Shown in pieces: positions 43,056 to 55,700 of a stretch of 64,000 nucleotides of DNA. Made by a program: the position numbers and the translations under genes. Under the pieces are notes generated by a model, which worked only from the letters and a program-made list of their open reading frames with translations, made no database searches and was not told where the DNA came from. Numbering within the stretch: position 1 is the stretch's first letter; each line of letters starts with the position of its first letter. Source of the DNA: Anthonomus grandis grandis (lineage: Eukaryota > Arthropoda > Insecta > Coleoptera > Curculionidae); contig NC_065563.1 of NCBI RefSeq assembly GCF_022605725.1, forward strand, positions 8,830,518-8,894,517, given 5' to 3'.

Positions 43056-43657
43056 GTTAACGTGTTAATTATTAATAGTCCTTAGTAGTCACAAAGCGAG
43101 CCGCCAATAATGCGATGAATCAACTCACATGTGCGGAAAAACCGCTAAAAGTTATTTTTGGGTTTTCTTTTCTCTAAAAAACCGAAAATCCAAACAAAAT
43201 TTACGATCAAAACAAAAAATTAAAACGTCAATGTCAAATTCAAAAATGTCAAAAGCGGTTGAATTGGGGTCATGTGATCGCTGGTAATCTAGCAGGTCCG
43301 TTGTCACGTGACCCGTGGTTTGTCCTTGTTTAACTCACTGTGACAGCAAACGTTCTCTCTCACAATCGTTTTTGTTTACCTTGTCCGTATTTACTAACCG
43401 GTTTGTTTACATTTTTCCATATTATCTTTTATTTTAATTTTAAATGTCGCACAACGCAAAATAGTGAATATTATCACAATAGACTTTAAAAATTCAAACA
43501 AAATACGTATTTTTACGGTGATAAGGTTGATCGGCGTCTTGATTTCCCCCTAGGGAGCAAATAATACGTGCGAAGACTTATGGAGAACGAAAAAGTGAAA
43601 AGGAGCCCCACATTTCATCAATCATTTATTAATCCACTTTAATCCAATAGAAATAAA
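43056..43657. promoter_or_regulatory. Candidate bidirectional promoter between two divergent genes
   Basis: 602 bases separate the start codon of the minus-strand coiled-coil gene from that of the plus-strand receptor gene. It has no transposon, is less AT-rich in its middle, and holds two E-box type sites (43270-43277 and 43303-43312). Transcription start sites cannot be seen from sequence alone, and both 5-prime UTRs must lie inside. Confidence 0.6.
43303..43312. promoter_or_regulatory. Palindromic E-box GTCACGTGAC (CLEAR-type)
   Basis: A perfect 10-base palindrome identical to the motif bound by TFEB/MITF and also fitting USF/Max-type bHLH factors. A related TCATGTGA site lies 26 bases away at 43270-43277. 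A match this long is unlikely by chance in 600 bases, but function is inferred. Confidence 0.5.
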
Positions 43658-43744
43658 ATGGGCGTAATTGCAACCAGTTTTTTTTGGATAGCTTTAGTTG
43701 CTCAATTAAGTCAGATTTATGCTAAGGACACTTGTGCCAATCAG
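43658..43744 (+). CDS. Receptor-like gene, exon 1 (signal peptide)
   Basis: Twenty-nine codons from ATG at 43658 to CAG|GTAGGT, phase 0. Encodes a hydrophobic leader with a likely cleavage after YA and then KDTCANQ. The next intron is 11.6 kb and filled with LINE and DNA transposon insertions. Confidence 0.65.
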
Positions 43745-46700
43745 GTAGGTTTTACTCTCTAATTTTTTATACCTATAGGGGAAGATATTTTGTATTTAGG
43801 TCAAAAGGTTTTATTTATTTATTTATGTATTTATTATGTCCCCATTCTAACAAAATTACATAAATTATATCCTAACGCTAAATGTATATAATTATTCTGC
43901 CATCAACAAATATATTAATAAGATATATAATGAACTTAATCTGAGTACTATTAAATATCCATCTTTTCTATACATCAATAATATATCTATCTCAATGTAT
44001 ATTAATATATAAAATAGCAGCCCAAGATATACTAATAAGACAAAACTTCCAGAAAAATTTAAGCTTAACTAACCTTGGCCAAAAAAAAATGAATACAACA
44101 ATATAAAGTTTTCCCCAATTGAGTAAAAAAATATAAAACAACTAAAAACATACCCTTAAATCAAAATAAGAAAAGTGAAAGCAATCAAATTTATTTGATA
44201 CTTATCACATAGTACTCAACGAGTAAACTCACTCAGACACCTTTTGAGTTTTGAAGGCTTTAAATCCGCTAAGTCAAAAGCCTGATTAAATCTATTTCCC
44301 AACATGTGGAGTCGATTAATTGGAGAAAATTTACCATAATTTGTATGGTGACATTCAACCTGAAAAGGAGATGTGTCTCTAAGGACTCTGGTATTGCACC
44401 TAAAGTTTATCCGCGATAACAATTCAGGGAAATCAATAGCATTATTAATTACACCTGGTTCCATAGTCCTCAAGAGAAATCATATTTAGCCTTGACTTAA
44501 GTTGCAATAAAGACTCATCTTGTACATTTAATTGCCAGTCCTGAGAAATTTGTTTTTGACCTTATCAAGACTGTAAATATGGTTAGCATAATAAGGGGAC
44601 CAGACAAGACAGTAAGATATAAAACTCTGAAGGCAGCTACTGAAAAGTCTTGAGTACCTACTTCTAGTTATAAAACCAAGAGTACGAAGGGCTTTACTAG
44701 ACAAATTATCTATATGGGGTATGAAAGTCAGGGAACTGTCAATCCCCAAATCTTTAATTAGCTTTTGAAAGTATATAATACTTTTGAAAGTATATTACCA
44801 TTTATGTGGTAATCAAATGGGACAACTTTTCTAGATTTAGTAAAAGAAATGATAAAACACTTATCCTTATTAAGATGTAAGTTTTATGAGGACCTTAAGC
44901 CTTTTTTTGACATTAATAGGGCCTAGGAGACCTCCTATAAGACCCTCCCTTATGGTATGAATAATCATTTAATGGTTTCCATCTAGAAAAAAAAAGCCTT
45001 CTCGGACTTCCCCGCAATTCAAACTTCTTTTAAAAGTATTGCTACATTCATAAGGGAATTAAATCGAATCAAAAAACTTCACTTCATTTACAACTTTAGT
45101 TAAACAACAATGTTAGTTAGCATAGTCATAAAAAAAGAAGAATCTTATTGAACATGACAAATAAATTAAATAAACTCACTTAATGAACATTGGAAGATAG
45201 TTGCTAAAGTTAGCTAAACAAAGCAATTTCTTTGAAAATTATTCAATTTCTAGTGGTTTATCCAAGATTCGTGGATAAACTGGAATAGTGGTTTGAGGAG
45301 GAACCTATAAAACTACATTGAGACCTCTAGAAATTGTCCAAAACTACATTCTAAAAGTAATAAATAAAAAAAGTCAATTTTATGCAACCAATGCAATGTT
45401 CAAAAATTATTTATCGCCTTGCATGTTTATTCATAAAAAAGAGAAGAAAGAAATAGATTTTATTTATCATCACACACACTTTTAACACACATTTAACACA
45501 GCAAAATGTAAATAGACACTTAGTATTACCAGTTAGTCATAAAACATTAAATTTTAAATCTTTCAACTATTTGGCTCCAAAGTTGTACAATATCTTACCT
45601 GTAACAGTTAGAAGCATAAACCAAATTTAAAATTTTAGTAAAAAATGTAGGATGATTATATTTGAAAATGTGAGATTATTTGAGAGAGCATTTGTGTAAT
45701 ATTATGGAGTATGTACGGGTGTGAGTGTATGTGTAGGTACATATAAGATAGTATAAGTTCTGTTTTTGTAATTATTAATTGCTTAGTTTCTGTCTAGGTA
45801 ACCATGTATGTTATGTTTCAATTTGAAAAAAAAATATTAAAAAATAGAGAATTAGCTTAATACTGTCTGGAACATGATTATATGTATTAATAGAAGTAAC
45901 TGCAAATCTATTATGTGTTTTAGTTAAGCAGTGTTGAGTTAAAAATTAAGAAAGAAATTCAGTGCATTAGATGAACACAATTTACAGATGACACAAATCT
46001 GTTAGTAAAAGCATCTAATATCAATGAACTTACTGAAAGGAGGGATATTTGGGTCATTCTTGTCAAAACCAAAACATTTTACTTTTTTTTTTCATAATAC
46101 GTACATGTATCTTTTTTACATATATTTTTATAGTATTAGATAGAGTAATATGTTGTTTAATAATTTTGATATGTTTACCAGCTTCCAAATAACAATTTCA
46201 TACAAAAACAGAAAATTTTAATTTTTGGACTTAACGGAGTGGAGGTTCGATGTAACGGAGTAGAGAATTAAGGTAATGGAGGTGAGAAGGATGGTAACGG
46301 AGGAAACTGTGAAAGAAAATACACAATTTTTTATGTATGTTATAAATGTATTAAAACAAAACAAACTTTATTTTTCATGAACACAAGATTCAATTCCTAA
46401 AGAAAATGTTAAGAACAAAAATTTTAAAAAATCAATGGAAATTAAGCCCTCTATAACTTAATATAAATTATCTTAATTGTATCAATTGTTTGATACTGAT
46501 GCTTTATGTTTCTGACATGTAGCAAAAATTTTGGTATAATGTCCTGAATTCCTGAAGAATAGACCATAGTTCTTTTTTGGTGCATAATACTCTCTCTTTG
46601 ACAGTCTTGGTACAGATTTTTTCTTGTCCTTTTATTATTAAGGTTTCTCTTTTCATTAGCCATTTTTGGTAGTTCGTATATTCATTTTCGTTGAATGATA

Positions 46701-49700
46701 AAAATTTTACTTTCTTAGCTATGCATTTGAAACACTTTCTTTCCAAGCATAACTCCCTTTTTTCACTGGTGCAACATAAATTATTTACAAGGTCTTCTGG
46801 AGTGCCCTCATTAATTATTTTCAAATGCTTTAATTTTGAAATAATTAAACTTGTATTAGCATGAATCACACATGTGCAAGTGTTACGATCTTTAACGTTG
46901 GGTTGCAGTACCGAAAAGGGTCGAAATTTACAAAACGTTGCATATGAAATTTTATTTGCAGGATAATTTCGCTTGAACTTCAAATATAGGTTTTTCAGGG
47001 TAGCACTAAGGTATCTATTTTTATTTTTTTACTATATTTTTTGTTTTTTTATTTTTTTAAAGGTAATTGCGTCTCGTTTTCCGGGACAAAGTCGGCTATT
47101 ATCATCTTGCGTCAAAAAGTCACTCACAAGTCTTTTAACACGTAGAACTTTGTCAATAATGGATTTATTTTTTGTTTGCTATACAATATATTGGTAGAAG
47201 CAATTTTACAAAGGTATCTGGTGTATCCATATTGACGTATTACAGTGGTGGCCAACTAATTAGAAACGATTTTAAAAAAGTACCTTATTCGATGTTTCAG
47301 TTCTTTAAAATAAATTAATACCAACTTGTTGTAAAATTTTGATTGTTCATCACAACAGCAATATATAATTTATTTATAGAGATTCCACTAAGAAATTTGT
47401 AAGGAATGCTGAATATAAACAAAATTTATAGATAACACAGTTGGCCATCTACTTAGAAAAGACGAAAATAAACGTGCGTATAGTTGATTTCAAACCTTTG
47501 TACTGGTAACAATTTGTGTTTTTTGTATCTACAAGCCTTGTCTTTGTGTCTTCCACAGTTTAAAATGGGTAGAAAAAAAAATTGTGATCCGTCAATGCGT
47601 AAACTAATTTTTACGCTAAGGGAAAGAGGTTGGACTTAAACACATAAAAGAACATAAAACGTACGAAAATATTCCACGCAACAGAAGATCTAAAAAAACC
47701 AGCCAACGAACTGAAGAAACTATTGTTCGAATGGCTAAAATGAATCCATTTTTAACCTCCAACCAGATTAAAGAAGAACTTTCTCCAGCTATCGCGATAT
47801 CATCACGAACTATAAGACGACGACTTAATGAGGCCAACCTATTTGGACGAGTATCCCGCAAGAAACCACTGCTAAAGAAGAAAAATCGCCAGGCTAGATT
47901 AAAATTCGCTAAGGACCATAAAAGAGTGGAAAAAAGTATTATGGTCTGATGAGACAAAAATAAATCGCATTGGTAGTGATGGTAGAATATTTGTGAGAAG
48001 ACCAAGGGGTGCGGAAAATAATCCGAAGTATACAACCAGCACAGTCAAACATGGAGGTGTAAATATACAATTATGGGGATGTCTTTCGTGGCGTGGTGTT
48101 GGTCCATTAGTGAAAATTGACGGTATTCTTGACCAAGAAAAATATAAAGATATTATGGAGAACCACATGTTGCCGTTTGCTGATGAAACTTTGCCGGTGT
48201 CTTGGGTTTTGCAACAAGGCAATTATCCCAAGCACACGGCTAAGTCTGTAAAAAAATGGTTTGACGATACCAATGTTGATGTACTTGATTGGCCCTCATG
48301 TAGTCCGGATCTCAATCCCATTAAGAATGTTTGGAGAGACTTGAAAAAACTTTTAGAACATAAAAATATTAAAAACCTTAAAGATCTGGCGGAAGAAGCA
48401 GAGCAGACGTGGAAATCGATATACCACTAGCGAGATGTCAACATCTGGTGGAGTCAATGCCCAGGAAATGTAGAGCTGTCATTGAAAATAAGGGATTTGC
48501 TACAAAATATTAATTTATTTAGGGTTTAGAGTTCTTATTTTGTTTTTTTAAATTGATAATTCTTTGGTTTCTAATTAGTTGTCCAATTCAATATTTGTAT
48601 AAAAAATTAACTTTGTTTTAAAAGTATATATTTGAAGACAAATCCACTAAATTTATGGTAATATTAAAGGTAAATGTTAGTTACGACAATGGGCGAGAAA
48701 TTTAAGAATAAACAATTTTATTTACAAAAGATTTATGATTTTTATTAATTTATTCACACTGTTTCTAATTAGTTGGCCACCACTGTATATCACCAGAAAT
48801 ATTATGTAAAAATTTCCTTTTGTCTTTTGTTTTACCTTGTTGCCTAAAGTTTTCTTTAAGCTGGGAAGTAAGTATTTCTCCAAATAAAAGCCTCTTTTTA
48901 TTTTTTTGTCAACTTTTAATGAATCGACCAACTTCATGACTCGTTTTTTTTTCAGAACTTCCGTTTTCACTTTTATTTTTAGACTTTAATCTATAATAAC
49001 GCTTTATATCCTATCTATATTTCCTAGCACGCTTTTTAGACTCTTCTAGTTTTTTAGTTCAATTTTCATATTTAGTCCTTTTCCTTTTAGTCTATTCTTG
49101 CGTCTTATTTTTTGTCCAGTCAAACTTTGTCTGCTGCCTGATCGAGAAGGACCTGCATGTACATCTTCTAAAGTATTGTCCCTCGGAGTAATATTTTCAT
49201 CTAATAGTGGGCTACGTCTTGGAGTACTAGGAGGCGTGGTTTCATCTAAATAGGTCTCTAAACGTTGGTTTTCTTTATTTCGTTCATATCGCGCCTTGAA
49301 TTTACTACGCCATATTTTCCTAACTCGTCGTTGATCCCTTGGGTTCAGATCGTTAATGCTTTTAATTTTTCCTGCTGCTTTTCGAGCATGGTATCTTTCT
49401 CTTTCTTTCCTTTTTGATTCCTCATACGTATTTGGATCACTATTCGCGAAGTCGACGCATTGATTCTTTGCTCTTCTCTCTCTTTTTTTTAATTTCCGAA
49501 TCGCTTTTATTTTTTTGTTTTTACCATTCTGCAACAGCAAAGGTATAAGAAATGTTAAAATAGTAAAATGACAACATAATAATCAATTTATCAGCAATTA
49601 TCTCCACTCCGTTACAGTTACTCCCCTCCGTTACTAATAAAAGTAATGGAGGAGAGAAATTTTAAATGTCCCGGCATTTCTATAAAAATGGATGAGGTTA

Positions 49701-52700
49701 TGTATATTCTAGAATAACAGTACAACGGTTGTTTATGATTGGAATTCTCACTAATTATTAAATGTTCTAAAATTATATTTAATAATTTACTACATAGGGT
49801 AACGGAGGGGCGTTCCATGCATGACAAAAACACTTTTACTTACTTTTTTGCGATAAAAATCCTCAAATTTGCACTAATTACTCGAACTGAACGATTTTGT
49901 TTACTTCCAAACACACAATAGCGTTGTACTAAAGCGGATTGACAATTTGCAGCATACTCCATCTACCTGTTAACAGATTTTTAAAATGTTCTAACGGAGA
50001 AGAGAATATAAAGAAGAGACCAAATACGTTGTTATCTAAATGACTTAATTTTTTAGTGATGTTTGAAACTTAAAGTGTAAATTAAATCTTATTGTTTTAT
50101 GACATGTTTCACAAATTGGATAAAGAATACTAAAATATTTAGAGCATGAATAAATGACAAGTTTATTATAAAGCATATAGTGAGACAACTAACGGAGGGG
50201 AGTTTTTGGATGCTTTTAAAAGAGTATTAAATTACTTTTAATAAATGTGATTTATAAAAATTTTATCATAAAAATCTTGAAGAGACCTAAATGTTTTGAA
50301 TTTTTTGAGAATGACCCATTTGTATTTAAATTGGCAGATCATTGGTTTAAGAACAACAGCCTATGTCTAAATAAGGAAAAAACTAATTTAATTCTATGCA
50401 GTACCAAATTAAACAAATTAGAAAAACCTGATTCCCAGTTTAAAATAGGAAGAAGCAGTACCAAATTTTTGGGTATTTTTGTTAATGTGTTTTTAACCTA
50501 GGATAACCATATTTATATAGAATATCTGAATGGAAAACTCAATCAAATTTGTTACTGCATTAGATTTGTTTCAAATATATGGATGAGTCATCTAGAAGAA
50601 CACTATATTTTGTGAATTTCGAAATCACTGCTAGATATAGTATAATTTTTTGGGCTTCCAACTCTAGGGCTCAAGAAAATGTTTTATTAGATTAATGTAT
50701 AAACTGCATTCTTCCTGAAATAAGTAATACTAACTAAAGATTTTATCCCCAATACTGGTTCTGCATAGCGGCCGGGCTGTTGCCGTTCTTAACCTCTTAA
50801 TATCTGTGCCATTTTTGGAAGAGGAAATCTGCACACAAGGTACGTCATTAGATGGCCTTAGGCCGATTCCTCTTCTTGGATTTTTACATTAGGTGTGTAG
50901 GTATTTAACGTTATTTTTCTTCTCTCATGAAATAGGGTTGTTATCTATTTTTATTTGTACTTATTTACCTATGTAACAATAACACTTTTGTATATAACTT
51001 TACGTAATATATTTGAATTTGAATTTATTTGAATTTGAGGTTTAAAATAGCAAGTTTTGAAGAAGTAATGAAAGCCATTAATGATTTAAGAAACAGCCAC
51101 AATAAGGATACTTATGAAATTAATACAAAATTAATAAAAGCAGTAAATAATTAAATTATCATCCCTTTCACAAAGTTAATAAATCACTTGATCATGAGAA
51201 ATGTGGATTCATAAGGTTTACTTTTCAAGGGTCTCCTTCCCTTGTCAATATGTTATTGACGGTATCCTCTTAAAGCGGCTCAGTCAAGGATTTAGGTGTG
51301 TTTGTGAGCCCGACACTTACTTTTTCCCACCACTTCGAATATACCATAAATAGAGCTAATGAACTGCTGGAATTTATCAAGAGATCTTGTAAAGACTTCA
51401 CCAAATGTGTCAGCATTGAAGTCACTATATATTTACCTAATGGTCACCTCATTTTCTCATTTACATTGAGAGGATTGAAAATGTTCTGCGCAAGTTTATC
51501 AGGTTTGCCAGATATGCTTCTTTGAATTCTGTATTTTTCACCTTTACAATTTGAGGAGAACTACATTCTAAAAGTTATTTATAAAAAAAAGTAAAGTATA
51601 TAGCACTGATAGCCTGTATGATGATAGTGTGTATAATATTCAAAAATTGTATATTCTAACAACCTGTATATGTATGCATAAAAAAGGAATAATGTAAATA
51701 AACCATTCTCATCAGACAAGAACAAATGTTAATAGATATTTAGTACTGTCATGCCGGTAAGTCACAAATCTTTAAATTTAAAATCTTTTAAGTACTTAGC
51801 TCCAAAACTATATAATGTAATACCAATAACAGTTAAAAGTTAAAATTTTTAGCAGAAAGTGTAAAACATTTATATTTCAAAATGCACTGCTGTTTAATAA
51901 AATAATTAAATGATGGGCATAGAAACAGGTTACAGTAATGTATTCTTTTCTAATATCTACTTCTGTTTGTCATAGTAACTAAGTTAATTATGGAGTGTAG
52001 GGAGATTTTCTTTTTTTTTGAGCTTTCTATTTGCACATACAGGCATTCAGTTATCTAGGTGCAAAACTACATTAAAGACTATAAAACTAACATGGTAGGC
52101 GGTGTATAGGCATAATAGTCCCGAATAAACTTAGAAATTTTGCAGTTTGAGTAGTAATTAAAATATAAAACGTAGTGCAAATTGATGTCCTAGTGCCAGA
52201 TAATACAAAAAAAAAAAAAGAAAACAGTAGGTCTAATAATGTTTTTATTCATAAATCAGCATTAAAGTCTGTACTAGTATGTCCCATTGCAATTTAAAAA
52301 TTATTTTATTAATTGTTGTTACATTTAGTGCATTTAATTTTTATTTAGTATATTCTTTAAAAAAAATTAATTCTCATTTGAGGCCATTATTTGCAAAACT
52401 TGCTTTTTGCTCATAAGCCTTTTTTTGGGAAATCGAAAAAAACGATTAAAGGCCCTGTAGTATTTTTCTCGCAATTGAAAGGTTTTTATAATTGTTACTT
52501 ATGACTTTTAGAAATGTAATTTAGGAGATTTCAGCCTAACATAATTGCAAAGTTTTAAAAAACCAGGGTTTTTTATTGCAAATAACCATTTTTGAAAATA
52601 CATAGGTACCTTAAATTAAAAAAAAAATAGTAATTAGTTCAATAAAGTAAGTTATTTTGTCATAGAAATAAAACATTGAAATTCGTTATGATATGGATGA

Positions 52701-55700
52701 ATTCGTCATGATACTTAAAAAACATATAAAGAAAAAAACAGAAAAAAAAAATCCTAACCATCAACGGTTTCTTCTGGTGAGGCAGAATCTTTTTTTAAGT
52801 GTTTTTTATAAAACGTTAGTTCCGGAAGGCTTCTCCAATTTTCTCCGTAGTGTTTAAGTTTAAGTTCTTTTCCCAGTGGTAATTTCAGAGGAGCCATTGA
52901 AGAAAGGCTAAAATTTTTTTACAAACACTTTTAGCTTTTCCAATAGCATTGTTGTAATTGGGCTCACCTCGGATCAGAACATTTTTATCTTTTTTTACAA
53001 AAATAAACCGCTTTGCCTTATTAAATTGAAAGTGCCATGAACTAGGCAGCTTAATAACACATTTTGCTTGTGTTCTCCAATCAAAGACATCCCAATCGAT
53101 ACCGATTTTCCGTATAGTGGAATGCTTTCTAATTAAATCATCGTAGTCACTAATTTTGACGATAACAGGCATTTTTTTAATATCTTTTTCTATAAGGCCG
53201 AAGATGCGATCAGGCGGAATAAAGGAATGGCAGACGATCGGAAAAATCAGTTCAATTTGTTTAATATGTTTCGGCGCTTCTTCTAGAAGCCAATAAGCCA
53301 ACATTGCCATCATATTCGTGTTTTTGTTTTGTCCGCCGTAACCATCAGCGAACAGACGAACTGATTCTATACTGGGATCAAAATTATTAAGAGCATGTTG
53401 CAATGCTGATGCAATTGTATTAGAATCTTTGCGGGAATCAATTTATGTCCACAAGTAAGAAAACACATTGCTTGGCCTTAATTTATCTTTAGAAGTTCCA
53501 GCGACAATGGTAAAATTATTATAGTTGATTTGCTGGTTAAAATATGCTGCTTGATCAGGTAGTCTTGGCAGTGCCAAGTTTTTCTGGCAGTCAAATGAAA
53601 AGTAAGTTGTGTTGGGTTCAGGATTTTTAAGCAGTTTAAAAAAAAGCCTTTGCCTTTGCGATATGAACATGATGCTGAGTGACTAAGTTTTGTCGAACAT
53701 CTAAAGAAGTTGCTACTTTTAGCTGCTCCTTTGTTCTTAAGCAAGTAGAACAACAGTCAGTTAGCGAAGTTCCAAAAGCGATATTGTACTTAGCATTCAC
53801 ATACTTTCGAAAATAAGAAATTTTTACATGCATAGGCTGTGGAACTTTCGGACGATAATGGTTGAAAAGTTTCTTAAAATTTAAGTCACATGGCAAGTAA
53901 ATCCTCACACTCTTGTTTCTACAGTAATAAGTCTCGGTACATGTAATGGATTCTATAAATTGTTTGATGCAGTTTCGTTTTCCATTTTTTGGACCCACTC
54001 TATCACCACCCCTACGTTCCCTTGGTATCTCTCCTGTTACAACAAAATTTCTTACAATTCTTTGTATGCGGTCCTTGCTTAAATTTGTAATTCCTAGAAA
54101 TGACTTGGCACAAACTCTAATAATCTCTCCTTTACTCAGACGAACGTGGTATTTTATTGACACTGCAGCATGATTAGATTTCCCCCTTTTTGGTTTTTCT
54201 CCCTGACAACACACTAATATCAAAAGATCTTGGCTAATTTTGTTTTTTGACTGGTAAAGAATAAAGATAGGCATGAAAATCTTTAATTTGCTTCATTGTG
54301 AGTGTGGAACAATAATATGGCAATCCGGGTCGTCCATTATGTCCACAAATTGGAAAAGCCGGAAGAGCTTTTGGTGTATTTCTGTAACAATATAAATTGA
54401 CAAAAATTACACAATAGCTGCACACATAAAACATAATATCGATACAACTCTTGACTCACGGCTAGTAAACTTTTTATTAGCCCTTCTTCATAAGTTTAAG
54501 ATGAAGTACTTACCTAGCAAGTTTAGCAACATTCCTTTTATGCGTTTCTGGCTGAAGAAGTTTTTTGCGTCCTTTTTCCTGTGGACTAGGTTTAACAGAC
54601 ATAACATTTTCACCAACTAACTCCATATTAATAAAAAAAAACTTTTTCTTATTCGCCAAGAAAACACCTGTGTAGTTGCTTAAATTAAAAATACTTAAAT
54701 GCCGTTCCGAAAAAAGTTTTTGTAAACAACCCTTCAACAGCTGCTACCGCGTGTTAATCACGTGATTGAACAAGTTAATTTCATTGGTGTCAGAACAAGG
54801 AGCGAGCTAAAAAGAGACTTTTGAAAAATTCTGATCTTATCATTTGATTCCCCTTCAAAATTTAAATAAATTTCCATGATTTTGTCGATTATCAAGTTTT
54901 GCAAATAATGGCCTCATTTATTGTCTTAACAGCTTTAGCATTAGTCTGTGTATGTCTGTTACTGCAATGTCCTTGTATTTTATTGTTTTATTAGATTATA
55001 TTATAATATATTATATGACATACTAATCATTACCTTAGCTTTTAAGTTAGTTAAGGATGCTTACATTTAATTTCTTGAATATTGACCTATGTAAGTATTT
55101 TTTTGGCAATGGAAGCATTAATAAACAATAAATAAATAATGTTGACTTCGGTAGAGTTAGCCGTAAAACTGTCTTGATTTGATTGCTTACTGATTTCGAC
55201 CTTTTTTATTTTACTTCGTTATCACCTACGATCGTCAAAAATAACTAAATAATATCTATTTTATACTTTTCCACTGTATTTAATAAAATGTCATTTTAAG
55301 GTTCTCACAGGCCCAACCGATGATGACCCAAACATACATTCGAAGCCACTCAACTCAAAAGAGTGCCAAAAAATCACTTTTAGAGGCAGCGATAAGCTTA
55401 ATACCAACCTGGGGTCGCTTCGACTAAAGGCCTTTATTAATACAGACAATACATACTCTTTAAGCATATCTTTTGCGGATATCAAATGGAAAAGTGAGTT
55501 TTCCAGTGCCTATAAACAAACTGCTCGATAACTTTTTATATTACTCTTAGGGGCATACCTTTGGCTGTCTCAAGACCCAAACGAAGACTCTAGCATCTGT
55601 AGATCCTACTCCATTGACAATCCCGGGCAATCTAATAGTTTTACAACATGTTTTAACTTGGAGTCATCCAATACCACTGAATCAAATTACATTTTGGATT

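Larger units (their letters stand above)
46451..48970 (-). pseudogene. Element X1, Cys-rich central region, broken and split by Tc1
   Basis: Piece 48970-48840 reads KTEVLKKKRVMKLVDSLKVD and LEKYLLPSLKKTLGNKVKQK. The Tc1 insertion lies at 47243-48785. Piece 46983-46504 reads YATFCKFRPFSVLQPNVKDR, NTCTCVIHANTSLIISKLKH and LCCTSEKRELCLERKCFKC, a C-x-C/H/CC/C-x3-C-x2-C pattern likely to bind zinc. A further frame, 46663-46451, ends LLHVRNIKHQYQTI. No downstream DDE block is present before the left terminus, so this copy may have lost its catalytic C-terminus. Confidence 0.55.
46051..50317 (-). mobile_element. DNA transposon of uncertain superfamily, 4-bp ATTT target duplication (element X1)
   Basis: The ends are inverted repeats: GGGTCATTCTTGTCAAAACC on the left and GGGTCATTCTCAAAAAATTC on the reverse strand at the right, both continuing to CAAAACATTT. 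ATTT flanks both sides (46047-46050 and 50318-50321). Motifs of the GTAACGGAGG type recur subterminally (near 46235, 46258, 46295 on the left; 49605, 49630, 49800, 50190 on the right). Without the nested Tc1 it is about 2.7 kb. Three coding pieces lie on the minus strand. A 4-bp duplication is the size reported for Sola elements, but I cannot confirm membership. Confidence 0.7.
45975..50760 (+). pseudogene. LINE RT fragment split by a DNA transposon
   Basis: The left part (45975-46050) reads FTDDTNLLVKASNINELTER, where FTDD corresponds to the RT catalytic YADD box. The right part (50318-50750) reads VFKLADHWFKNNSLCLNKEK, STKFLGIFVNVFLT and later degenerate sequence. The inserted element is 46051-50317 with 4-bp ATTT duplications. 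Confidence 0.7.
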
